From Gonapodya prolifera JEL478 (Eukaryota; Monoblepharomycota; Monoblepharidomycetes; Monoblepharidales; Gonapodyaceae): a stretch of 64,000 nt of DNA. Under the pieces are notes generated by a model, which did no database searches, had not been told where the DNA came from, and saw nothing but the letters and a program-made list of their open reading frames with translations. The position numbers and the translations under genes were made by a program. Where the stretch lies: NCBI GenBank assembly GCA_001574975.1, contig KQ965777.1, positions 186,001-250,000 on the forward strand, given 5' to 3'. Shown here piece by piece: positions 49,572 to 61,600 of this stretch; position 1 is the first letter of the stretch, and every line of letters begins with the position of its first letter.

Positions 49572-51374
49572 TCATTCGTCTGACCCCGTTGGATTGTCAA
49601 GGTTCGCACCTTTCCCTGCCCGCTTACGCTTCGAAAGGACGTTGCCCTTCTCCGACACTGCATCAACTAGATTCCATGCCTTCTTCATTCCATTTCCCAT
49701 GGCTGTGTAATGGATTTCGTCTATGTTGACCCACTTGGCATCATTGGTGTGCTCACCATCTCCATTCTCCCCAGAGACTTTCCAATGTTCCACTTCCATC
49801 TGCCACACAACATGCGAAAAGGTATGCGTCACAGTCCCTACATGCTTCCTACTTTCAATAGTGAGTGCACTGGAAGCGGAGCGTGCAACGGCGCCAAGAT
49901 GAGAACGAGATATCGTTGATAGCCCCAGTACGTCCTTGACAGCAACGATTGCAATGTCCTCGTCAAGCTTCTCGGATGCCTGCGACTTCTTTCTACCCTT
50001 TTGCGCCGATGTCGAATTTGTCTCCACTTCGCCACCACCACGTTTACGTTTACGTTGGACTTTTGGGGAGATTGTACTCTTCCCCTCATCCAATTCGACC
50101 ATCCCAAACTCCCACATACCGGCGAGCAGTCCCTCAGCCTTCCTTTGGTGTAACCGGACCTGTCGAAATCCGTCTTCCGATAAGCGCTCCACAACAATCA
50201 CAGTAAAATTTTTCACTGGGCGCTCGGTTTTGATCTGTTTGGGTGGATATACGGAGGGGTCAGGGGTTTGCGATTCGAATGAAAACACTCGCGGGCATAA
50301 CGTGCAATCATTGGATGTCTCGGAGGAGATCGCTTTGAGAAAACGGGCAGAAGTTGCAATCACGTTGGAGAAATATTGAAATTCAATGTCCCACCAGTTT
50401 TAATATCTTCGATGCTGTTGTTGTCTGAAGAAATTGATTTCCAGTTGTCGGTTTCCGTACGAGCGAGGCAATGCTCACGGACAGGACATCTTCCGCAACC
50501 AGGATTACGCGGAGTGCAAATTGTCGCCCCAAGGTCCATTAATGCTTGATTGAAAGCACCCGGTCGTGATGCTGATATAAGGGATGAAGCAAGGGACCTA
50601 CCCTGTGCTGGTCATGTTAAGGTGGAGCTGCGCGATTGACGAGACTTCTCACCAAAACAACTTGTCCACGACCGTGGATTTTGGATCACCTCCAATGGCT
50701 CTTAGTCTTGCAAGTACCCGAACAACGTTTCCGTCCACCGCTGCGCATGGCAATCCATACGCTATTGACGTTACGGCGCCAGCGGTGTACCGACCAATAC
50801 CAGGAACTTGCTTCTCTAAAGTAGTAGTGTCCTCGGGAAGTTTTCCATCGAAAATTGCGGCGACGATCTTCGCACCACCGAGGAGGCGTGTGGCTCGAGA
50901 ATAGTATCCTAGTCCACTCCAAACCGTCCGCACGTCTTCTTCAGTTGCATTGGCGAGATCGAGGAGGGTGGGCCACTTTTGCAACCATTTCATGAAGTAT
51001 GGCCGCACTCGTTCAACCTGTGTCTGCTGTAGCATCACCTCTGAAATCCACACTTCGTACGCTCGTTGATCTTTTGACTTTGTGGATGTTTCCTGATCGT
51101 GGATGCAAATATGAAACAGTCTCGAACGAGGATGAACGACGAGACTGACCATGGTATCATGGATCCTCCATGGCATACTCCTCTGATTTCCAGAAGAAAA
51201 CTCCCGATCGTACCAGGTTAAGAGGGAATCTCGTATCGATTGGATCTCTGCTTGACTTCTCCATTCATGGTACTTTGTTGAGTGATCTGAAGTTGCAGGA
51301 GCATCTTCGCTGGACCTTTTGACCTTATTTGCAGCGTTCCGAAGTCGTTGCAATACATCACGCTCCAGAGTCAT
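49572..51374 (-). CDS. MUTYH: A/G-specific adenine DNA glycosylase (MutY/MUTYH)
   Basis: This enzyme removes adenine opposite 8-oxoguanine in DNA repair. Catalytic marks are EVMLQQTQVERV, the helix-hairpin-helix PGIGRYTAGAVTSIAYG with AVDGNV, and the four-cysteine iron-sulfur loop CTPRNPGCGRCPVREHC (about 50,470-50,520). The C-terminal part (49,572-50,363) looks like the NUDIX-type 8-oxoG reading domain, with VIVVERLSEDG and MWEFGMVELD. A 60-base-class intron in the second exon (near 51,120-51,170) seems in frame. Length about 560 residues. It sits just downstream of, and in tandem with, the IQ gene. Confidence 0.92.
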
Positions 51375-51537
51375 GGGGAGTGGCGGCGTCCTGTGAAACG
51401 GTGGATCTGACTCTGCTTTTTCGCAAACACAACGGCATGGTAGAAGATTCTCAAAAATATCATAAATACATGATTGTAATAAGAGTGAAACAAACTTTTG
51501 ATTCCTTTTCGCGATGTCGTGTCCTCGTCCAAGTTCT

Positions 51538-54500
51538 TCACAAAATGATTGCTACTTTCGGGCAAACAATACCAGTCGGTTTGAAGAGTTTCAGCATATA
51601 GTTGCATTGCTTTAACGCTTTGGAAATGCCAAAGAGGAAAACGCTCTCCCCGTACGAGAAACGAAGGTGAATGTCTGGAGGTGGCAAGTAAGAAGCCAAG
51701 TCTTCTTTACGAAACGAGAACGTCAACTCACGAGAGCGAATCCAGTAACCCCGCCAAAGAGACTGGATTCGCGTAGCTGCCATGTTCCGAATCTTGATTT
51801 TTTGAGATCGGACTCTTTTAATTTGATAGTTTCGCCAGGCTCGTTGCAGAACAAAAGCACCTGGAGGCATACAGTTCAGCGAATAATTTCACACAATTTA
51901 TGGATCGGCCTACCATGGTATTTCGCAAGATCAGACCGGTGTTTCCTGATTGATGCACCGAGGACCCCAAGTCTCTCTCTCAGCTCTGGCTTCAAGAGTT
52001 GTCGGAGGTAGTGTCCTGCAAGGAAGGAGGTCATTGAAGGTGTCCTTAGTCAAACTAACGACTTGTTACACTCGCCTCGCCAAACACGCTGAATGCTTGT
52101 TGCGGCGTCATGTTTCTAGGAAGAATATGTTGGTGGAATGTCTGGCTTTCATCTACGTACTTGCGAATTCAATGTTTTTCACCTTTTGCAATGCTCTTCG
52201 CTCGACAATCTTCTGGTAAATCGGTCGCCACCATGTGCAGATTAAGTTCACTGCGGCGATGATGTCCTCTATTTTTCGACGGTACATGGCTGCCACAGGA
52301 GAATTCTTGTAGAGCGCCCATTGTCGATAGCGTCTCTGGATACGAGTGGCAGCATGGTGCATTTGAGGAATTGACGTCTGATACTTTGTTCCTTTGTGAC
52401 AATCGGTCAATAAACCGGGAAAAAGAAACTTCCATAAGTCACTTACTTAACAACGCAACCCAGATGAAAAGCTTTCGGCGCCAATTCCTCTGAATTATAA
52501 TACAAGCTTGCTCCTTCTTGAATCGCAACTTCCGAAGATACCTCCGGCAAAGTCTTTGGATCAAAGTAGCCGCAGCATACTGTTGCTGCCTCAATTGTTG
52601 TCTCAGTATTCGACCTCGGTGGCGCCTCCAAGCCCTCTGGATGACAGTAGCACAAAGAGATCGTCTGTAGATATTTGGTGGATACTGTGAAAAAGAGCGG
52701 AGGCTATCCTGAGTTTGAACATTGCGGAGAAATGCTTTTTCGAGAGCCTGGAGAGGGAAACATATTAAAAGCTCTTGACAAAAACATGAAGAACATCTCA
52801 GACAAACCATTTGCAGCTTTTCTTCTTCGTCCTCCGCAGTACTTGTGTCCAGACCGCGGGATTGCTTCTCTCCAGCATCAGAACCAAGGTCTGAGGTTGC
52901 GAAAATGAAGTTCGAGGACAAGACATAGATCTCAAAAATGATGGAAGCTTACAGGTTTTCGGCACACCATACTCAACAATTCGATTCAAGGGTTGAGCTT
53001 GTCCTTGCAAATCCAGAACGAATGGACTGTCGCCGAAATTGACGACCAGGTCGATCTTGTATCCACTGCCTCCTTTGTTAACAACACCTGGTCAAGCGTC
53101 TCTTAGTGCATCGCTTGGGCGAATGAACTTTTCCACCATACCGTATCGCAAACTGAGCATGGGTATTAGCTCCGCGGTTGTGATTGCAACTTTTTGTCGA
53201 TTTTGGGCTGATTCAGAATAATACAGGGACTCCTCTCCAAAAATGACGATTGGAGGTACTTGAAATCCGTGAAGCGATACGGAACCCTCGAATAGATCGA
53301 TGGTGAATCCCCAGGTTGGGCGAACTTGATCTACCGATGCGGACAGATCCAAACTGTTCGGGAGACGTACGATCAGGCACGAGTTGAATCGCGGTGAAAA
53401 TTCTAGATTTATCGCTCACGGAAGAGTGATTCCATTCCAACTAGCCGAGAGTCTCAACCCATCAGAGAATACAGAGAAAGCCGCGGCTTGTTCTTCAGGG
53501 CCTACGCCTCGAGAAAATGCAAGTGTGACCATCCACTCCGTTTCAGTTGCAGTCGTTACTTCAAAGTAAAATCTCATATCCTTGGCCAATTTGGTATCAA
53601 CCTGTTGGAGAACATCAAGTGCGGTTCGAGCATCGAAATTTCCGTCATCAGGCGCCAGTCTAAGGTCATATCCAAGAGCTAAAATTCTTCGTCGAAGTAT
53701 AACTGGGGCATAGAGAGGAAAAGCCAAAACCGAAGCAGGTAGTTCATGCGAGGGGTGGACGGCATCCAGGACATGAGCGAGTACGTGCACGAAAGAAACA
53801 CTCGATTGCATGCTAGGAGACGCCCGGTTGCCGTCATATCTTATCATCGATGGTCGCCTCATTGAGTTTTCTGCTGTCATGACCTGTTGTATCGCCTGAA
53901 GGACAAACTTCCTAATCAAGGGCCTTTGCAGAAGACGCACACCGCTTAAGCTTGAAGTTGCTGAAGCAGTCACCCAGCTACGATCAGAGCCGTCAAAGGC
54001 TCCGTTCGCCGGATCGGGAAGGTGAAAAGCGAGTCGGGACGGCGACAGGACAGCTCGGGGATTGGCGCTGTCTAGGCGGACCTGAATTATCATTTCATTA
54101 TTCATGGTGGTCGGTCCAGTAGCAGTGCTAATGAGTCCCATTTTACCTTTGGCAGAAAGAAAGAATCTATATCGACCTGCTCGATTAGCCCCGAGTCTAT
54201 GCCGTACTTGCAGAGGACCGCCTTGCTGCTGACCTCGAAAGATCTTATGGTTTCAAGACTAGCCTGAGCCAGCATATCACCCAATCGTTGGGCGATATTT
54301 GCAGCAGCAGTGCTTCCGTGGAACAGTTGCCGTGTATCGCGCCGCGCATCCACACGGCGTTTCCAAACAAATTGCAAGAATTCATCCTTGTGTGTTTGAA
54401 TGGCGTTTGCAAGCTCTGTCAATCATACAGTTGTTTCCCGTTCTTTCTTTCGTAATTCGGAACATGTCACCATCACCTTTTTCGTCCGTCATGCTGTCCA

Positions 54501-55007
54501 GGAGACGATTTCGAACTTGATAGATTCGAGGTTACCCACTTACTAGACCACAAAAGTATAGAGTTTATCTCACCCAGTTGCTTCCTGGTCGTTTGGTTTA
54601 TGATTCCCACAAGAGCTTCCATTCTCCAAAGATACTCATGTTACTCATCCACGATTGGGAACACGGATATCGTTTCTTACTTGAGAACATTAAGCTCTTC
54701 TTCATCCTTAATTGAAGCTGTAAGGCTCTTTCATTCGTTCGCAACACCGGAAGTGAAGTGTTGTTAGCTTGCGGTCAGCAAGCAGAGACTGGTTCGGATG
54801 CTGCACACAAACTTTCATTGCATTGAGGTCTTGTAATGATTTTACATCCCTGGTCTTGCGAGAATTGTTGGAGAGGTCTTTGACACGGACGGCAAGTTGC
54901 GATGCGGTTTGCATCTCTTGGATAAACGCTTTGGGACGACGTCGTTTCCCCGTCGCGGAAATCGTTGTGACTGTAGCCGATGCATCAGCAGAAGGCGATG
55001 CCGGCAT
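51538..55007 (-). CDS. IQ-motif-rich protein (about seven IQ motifs)
   Basis: I do not recognise the family, but the pattern is clear. Exons hold AATRIQSLWRGYWIRSR, AFVLQRAWRNYQIKR, AATRIQRRYRQWALYK, AVNLICTWWRPIYQKIV, CATVIQRAWRRHRGRI, AATLIQRLCRRYLRKLR and ACIIIQRNWRRKLF, i.e. about seven calmodulin-binding IQ units in the C-terminal half. The N-terminal half (about 52,950-55,000) has several exons (MPASPSADASATVTTIS, then MTELANAIQTHKDEFLQFVW, then a long folded-looking stretch with AENSMRRPSMI). Exon joins around 54,420-54,780 and 53,010-53,360 were not all resolved. Such proteins often sit at flagellar or cytoskeletal sites; that is a guess here. Confidence 0.65.
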
Positions 55008-55139
55008 GAAATGTGGAATCGGGCAGATTTGAAGATTTTATGGAATAGAAGCTTTCTCCGCATCAATCTTCTCCACATCTTCTCCACATTATCTAACTAA
55101 TTGAAAGCAAAATTTTCTCTATCCAACCCTGCTCCTCCG

Positions 55140-56189
<1,050 letters not shown>

Positions 56190-56543
56190 CTGAAAGGCTT
56201 GATCAGGCAAGTGATGGAATTGCGAAACCGACCTCGCGCCACTAACGGAAAGGCGTGGGTTATTGTGAACGACAGAGTGGAAGGAGAGCCGCAGGATCAG
56301 CGTAAACGAATTTCAGATGGTTCTAGTGGGTTTGTTGCAGTTCAAAATGGAGGAAATGGCACTGATAGTGTTGTGAAGACAACTGAAGCCAGTGGTGGTC
56401 TACCCCACAACATTCATTCTCCTCGGTCCTCCCCCTGTATCTAAATCCTGTCAGACTCATAAATTTTTTTTTTTTTCGTGTATTCATACATTAAACCTTT
56501 CACTAGTCTTTTCGATGCCCCGTCATAACGGCATCAGACCAAG
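56190..56543. other. Intergenic stretch with an oligo-T run
   Basis: The stretch between two minus-strand genes holds a T12 run near 56466-56477. A short plus-strand open frame at 56199-56444 has no recognisable domain. Confidence 0.45.
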
Positions 56544-57046
56544 TTAAGACGCCGCCAAATACACACATAGCCAACCGGAAATCAACAAGCTTCCCCCAAG
56601 TGGAGTTATGGGAATGAGTGGTCGAGTGTATCTTGCAAGTCAAACATTAATATGCGGTGCCACATAATCGTTTCGGAGATCCCCACAACCACGTACCTCT
56701 TTTCAGAGTCGAGCACAAGAAGGTAGATGCTTCCGGAGAAAAATGTCACACCTGTAGCCCAAAGCCATCCCGCATACTCGAAATACTTGTTAAGGGGTGT
56801 GGCCGATTGAGAGGACTGCTTGAACCCAATCGCCAGGAGAGCAACCGAATGTATGAGATGATAATGGGCTTGAATAGGGAGTAATAAGCAAATGGTGGTG
56901 GGAGTTGTCTTTAGCTCGCAACCGTCTATTTCCGAATACGTAGCCTCATAAGCACCTGCAGTATCCCAGTTTTTCATTCTCGCTGCCCCATCAGGGTGTT
57001 TTGCCAGAGATGCTTTCAGTCCGTGGGCTCCGAATGCTCCAAGCAT
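56544..57046 (-). CDS. DUF423/TMEM256-like small membrane protein
   Basis: A small multi-pass membrane protein of the DUF423 family. Exons read VASVFGVSAVMLGAFGAHGL (first span), AHYHLIHSVALLAIGF, YAGWLWATGVTFFSGSIYLL and, after an intron, PITPLGGSLLISGWLCVYLA. Introns remove the segment around 56,890-56,970 and about 56,600-56,700. No in-frame ATG precedes the one at 57046, which lies inside the first span, so the true start codon is probably in an upstream exon (an ATG at 57143-57145 on the minus strand is a candidate). Function of the family is unknown. Confidence 0.8.
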
Positions 57047-57192
57047 GACTGCTGAGACACCAAAAACACTCGCGACTTTGAGAAAGTTAGCTTTGCAAAG
57101 AGGGGCAGCGTTGGAACGGCACGAGGGTGGCAGTCAAATCAGTCATCAAAGAACCTTGATTCGCCATCGTTCAGACTTCGATCGCGTGCTAG

Positions 57193-57697
57193 TCTCCGGA
57201 CGGGGGAAAGGTGTACGTCGGACGGCGAGAGGGTACTGTGGACGAGTTCGATGTTGCAGAAGGAACAAGGGTGCGGGCGATTGAAATGCCCAGGGGAAGC
57301 GGGCGTGTGACTGCCGTAGAAGCCATGGGAAACGGGCGACAAGTTCTTTGGTGCGTCCCGTCTGCCACTTGGGACTTTCGAACAAATCACCACTTTCGGA
57401 CATTTTCGCAGCGCGTCGCAAGACAATATCAGACTTTACGACCTCTACGACGACGACAACCCATCGTCTCCCGCACCATACGTCGCTCCAGCGTCCGAGC
57501 CTGACCCACTCCTTAATCCGCCCAAGGTGCCTTTCATCATCGTTCCAGGCCATCGTGGGGGTGCACCGGTGTCGAAGCTGCTCCTCGACTCGGCGAATCG
57601 CTATATGGTAACATCCACAGGTAACAGAGGGTGGGATGGAATGGGGGTTGGAGGGGGTATGGTTGTAATGTATGAGGTAGACCAGTCGAAGCGATGA
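57193..57697 (+). pseudogene. 5'-truncated Spt8-like WD40 fragment
   Basis: Two exons (57193-57350 and 57412-57697) joined by a 61-base intron encode SPDGGKVYVGRREGTVDEFD, a later CASQDNIRLYDLYD unit, and a final FIIVPGHRGGAPVSKLLLDS / YMVTSTGNRGWDG blade that closely fit the last WD40 repeats of Spt8, a SAGA coactivator subunit. An apparent splice acceptor (GCTAG) precedes 57193, yet the bases upstream are occupied within about 150 by the oppositely transcribed DUF423 gene and no earlier Spt8 repeats are found. It is therefore a 3' fragment left by rearrangement, or a gene whose front part is missing from this assembly. Expression is unknown. Confidence 0.6.
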
Positions 57698-58181
57698 TAA
57701 TAGAATTCGTGTGCCAAAACTTCTACAGGTACTTCATTATGTTGTACAATCACTCGTATCCCAACATCTATGAATACCGAATGCGTGGGCACTACGTCTT
57801 GCTAAGGGGTAAGAGACGCACACCAACACCGTTTGCTGCCTTTATGGTCCCTGTAAAGTATTGGGCAAACTTGAAATTGCCCTCAGGACATTGAAGCACA
57901 ACTTCGAACCGGCAGGGGAAGGCGGGGGAAGGGGAGGAGGGGGAGCGGCGCTCGTCACGTACCTCCTTGAGTTTCCAACATGATTGTGTAATCCCGTGAT
58001 TCGGACCTCAACTTCGCACGGAACAATCAAACGCTCTGGACATTAACTCCGGTATTACTATTCAAGATAACCAATGACAAGTGTGTAGACATAAAACTGT
58101 GAACGTGACAAAGCGAGCGAATGACAAAAGACCATCTCTCCCAATAACTTCGACCTCCCGTCGTGATGTACCTTGCTTCTA
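57698..58181. other. Intergenic stretch, no supported gene
   Basis: About 480 bases between the Spt8-like fragment and a minus-strand gene; nothing recognisable. Confidence 0.45.
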
Positions 58182-58679
58182 CTACATCTTCCCATCGCAA
58201 ACAGCCCTCCACCCTTTCGTCATTCCGATACATTCAAGGACGGATGTTGGAGGTCTGTCCGGGAGCATGGGCGGTGTACCTGACTTCAGAACCTCGTCCG
58301 TCACGCTCGAGAACCCTTGTTCCCTCGCCATTTTTGCTAGCTCCACTGCTGTTTGAGGGTTGGGTTGGTACAGTCCCCTGAAATCTCCAAACTTTCGTGT
58401 GGTCGGAGGGATGTTCTCCTTGTTGTCGAGTCGCGGCTCCATATCGACATCGTTGTCGATGACACCATTGTCGGGGAGATTATGGTGAGAAGTCGCTGAT
58501 GAAGTGGAGTTTTAAGTGGGAAGCGCTTGCGGTGAGAAAGGTGCCGGGCACCAAGAGGGTGAGAAATCTCCGAGATGAGCATGAGCCATTCACTTTGCAC
58601 CCCCACAGTTCGATTCCTTGGATTTCCCGTACGCCGAGCCGGAACGTTGCGCCGCCATTGCCTCAAAGGTCCGCATCAT
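58182..58679 (-). CDS. Small unknown protein with a KENIPP motif
   Basis: Two exons join across a roughly 120-base intron (about 58,503-58,590, approximate) to give about 130 residues starting MMRTFEAMAAQRSG and carrying EPRLDNKENIPP, then RKFGDFRGLYQPNPQTAVELAK. The KEN box next to a short basic stretch is the kind of degron seen in cell-cycle proteins destroyed by the APC/C, but no family was recognised. The protein is otherwise polar and unstructured. The second in-frame ATG (58676) is equally possible as start. Confidence 0.5.
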
Positions 58680-61600
58680 AATGTCAGCAACACCCTGCTG
58701 CCATTTCTTAAGTGAGCACCGCCCTCCCTCAATTCCAAGAAACAGACGGCAATTGTACCGTCACAAATCTGATCATGAGAGTGTCCTAGTGACTCGGAGG
58801 CAACGCTGTCCATAAGCCGTTTGAGAAACGACATTTCTCCTGCCGCGGGCACTGTAGCCGAAGTCGAGCGTGGTCCATATGCCCTCCTGTGCATTCAACG
58901 CGGTGGGGAATAGACGATGTAGATCCCCGACATGGAGGTCCTCCCCATCTACTGGCGATGCGGATCGCCTGATGGACCCCTCGAAAATGAGGGGTATGTG
59001 ATGGGAGTTCCGGGCGCTTTCCAGGGTTGATTGGACTGCGCGCCGAATGGAGAGGTGGACGCACGTGAACTTGCGTTTCCCTCTTTGTCCGTATCATCTG
59101 CCAGTACAGGACATTTTGAACGCGGAGATGTGATTTTCATTGGCTGTCCTCCTCCGTAGCAAACTGATGGTGCAACGAACCTGATGAAAGAGAGATTTCG
59201 ATAGGTCTCCACGTCCGCCTCAGACCCATCAGCACCCCCCCTTTTAGAAGTCCTTCTTTCCTTGCACCTCTTGTACTTCCCCTTCTTCTCCTCTGTGTCC
59301 TGTTTCTTCTGTTTCTCCATAGCTTGTGAGCCGATCGATCGCAAAACAAAACCGGATTGTGCGATTTTGTGGTGCCCACTTGCACAGCGCACCCGGTTGA
59401 TGACATCACTCATGTCTCGTAAAATGATTGGTCAGCCATTCTGGCTTTTCCTTTTTCGTACAGGGCTTGATGACATAAAACCGCTTCCACCTTTCCCCGC
59501 CCACATGGCGGACTGCACGTGGCCCTTGGGCCTCACCCAATGTCTATTGCCGTCAATACACATGGTCAAAACTTTGTCAGGGTTGTTACATGGCATTTTG
59601 TGAGTGCATAGTCACTTTCTGCAACGTTTCAAGCCTCATACAGGTTCCCCCTTTCACAGATCGGTGTCCGGACCTCCTCACCAACAAACCCAGCATCCCC
59701 CATTATCTCGACATTTCCGGCTTGGAGAAAACCACTTCAGTAATGCTGTCAATTGAAGCGTCTTGGGCCTGATCGTTTTCATCAGCAGAGAGCGGAATTG
59801 GTGTCCGCACAAAGGTGGTCGCGACTGTGGCACATTCCGCCTTCCCGTGTTCATTGACGTTTTAAGAGTGCTGCGCAGATATCCTTGTGTATGAAATTTA
59901 GCGAGAGTATTGCACAAGAACAAATTTTCAAAAAGGTACTCCACCCTTTCCCCTCATTGCAAACACCGAGCTTGCTTCGTCTTTCGGTTTTGTTGCAGTG
60001 GTAGGCGCAACGCTCCTTCCCGGCCGGAATTCCACCAGACGCTTGGATAAAGTGTTATGCCGTCGAAGTGAAGGTGGCAGTGAACCGTGCCGGGCGCTGG
60101 ACGCACTTTTAACGACGACGGCAAGCGCAGGAGACAGCAGCAGAAGGCGGCGAGCGGGCGGTCAACAGGGACACGCAAGCACTTTGGCAGGGTGGGGATC
60201 TCGGTTCAAACGGGTTGACACTCACCGAGTTGGGAGACACTCAAAGGCAGCACTGTTCACGTGCTCGTTTGCATACCAGAGTAAATAAGCGTACTTGAAA
60301 ATCGCAACGTTGTTCTGGATAGGTTGGTTCGTATTAGACTTCGCGTGATGAGAGAATTCGGTGAAAGAAAGAGACATGGCTTACAGCAGCACAAAGGTTA
60401 AGATACTGGAACGTGAGTTGAAGGGCGGATAGTGGCTGTCGACAAATATTGTGGATTTTGTACAACTTCACGCAAGTCAAGATACCATATTCTTCCAAAC
60501 TCCAAACAACCCAGTCCCAGTCCGCTGGCCCACACTCACCCAAAAAGAGAATTCCATCAATCTACAGTACAAGTTGCATGACATGGGGGCGCTATTGGAA
60601 GTTTCCCCAAGTGGGAGCAATCACCAACTTGTACTGCCTCGAGATTAGTGAAGGGGCCGGGGGTGTCAGCCAGCCTCATGGAAAGAGTGTAGGTACTCTT
60701 TTAGCGGGCGCAAACACCTGAGACGTGAGATCGAGAAGCTGGACTGCAAGTGAACGTGAGAGGGGGGATGAGACTAGTGAAACTGTGACCAACCATGATT
60801 CGTTGAACATCTGAGAAACGTACGTGAATCCAGCGCGGACGGCATGAAAGGTTTTGAAAATATGCTGCTCAGCTCAGGTAGGCGATTCAGAAGAGAGTTC
60901 CTGGAGTTGGGCTGAGAGGGGATCAGTTGTGGTTTCAGCGACAGTGGGAGAAGTTGATGGTTGGCAAAGCGAAAGACATGGCGAGAGAGCGCCATTGCAG
61001 AGATGACTTCCGATTGATGTCTTGTGGCGAGCGTTTTCGCCATCCGCGGTAATTTCCTCCGACTCTGACTCACCAGTTCGTCCACCTCCATCCCTTTTAG
61101 ACCTCGTGCCATCCACCTAAAGGGGCCGTTTGGTGATGGTCTGACTCCGAAGTGAATGTGTTCGGGGAGACTTATTTTCAACCCGAACGTTGAGTACGTC
61201 ATGCAAGACGGCTCGAAAAAAAAGGATTCTTGTTTCTGCACCACATATTATTATCTCGGTATCTCGATATCTCGAAATCCGTGCACTGCTGAGGTCACAC
61301 AACATTTCGACGTGTTCTTCAGAATTTTAATTCAAGTATCGCCATTTTTGTACCACTTCTGTTCCGACTGAGTCTATTTCTATGACTCTTGTGCCATGTT
61401 TCAATCAAAATTACGTGCAGAATGGGATTTATCATGTATCGCCGAACGCCCTGACAGCTCTTCGCTCCATTACTTAATTCTTATCAAGGTTTCGAAGTGA
61501 CATCACTCTGGTCGCGCGCGTGGGCTTGCCCCCGCAAGGGCAACTATTTCGAATTGAGTGATTTATTATCCAACGTTGTATACCAAATCAAAACGAACGC

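Noticed and set aside
58949-59413. Minus-strand frame of about 150 residues with basic stretches
   Set aside because: No splice context, no domain, and overlapping frames on the other strand are equally open.
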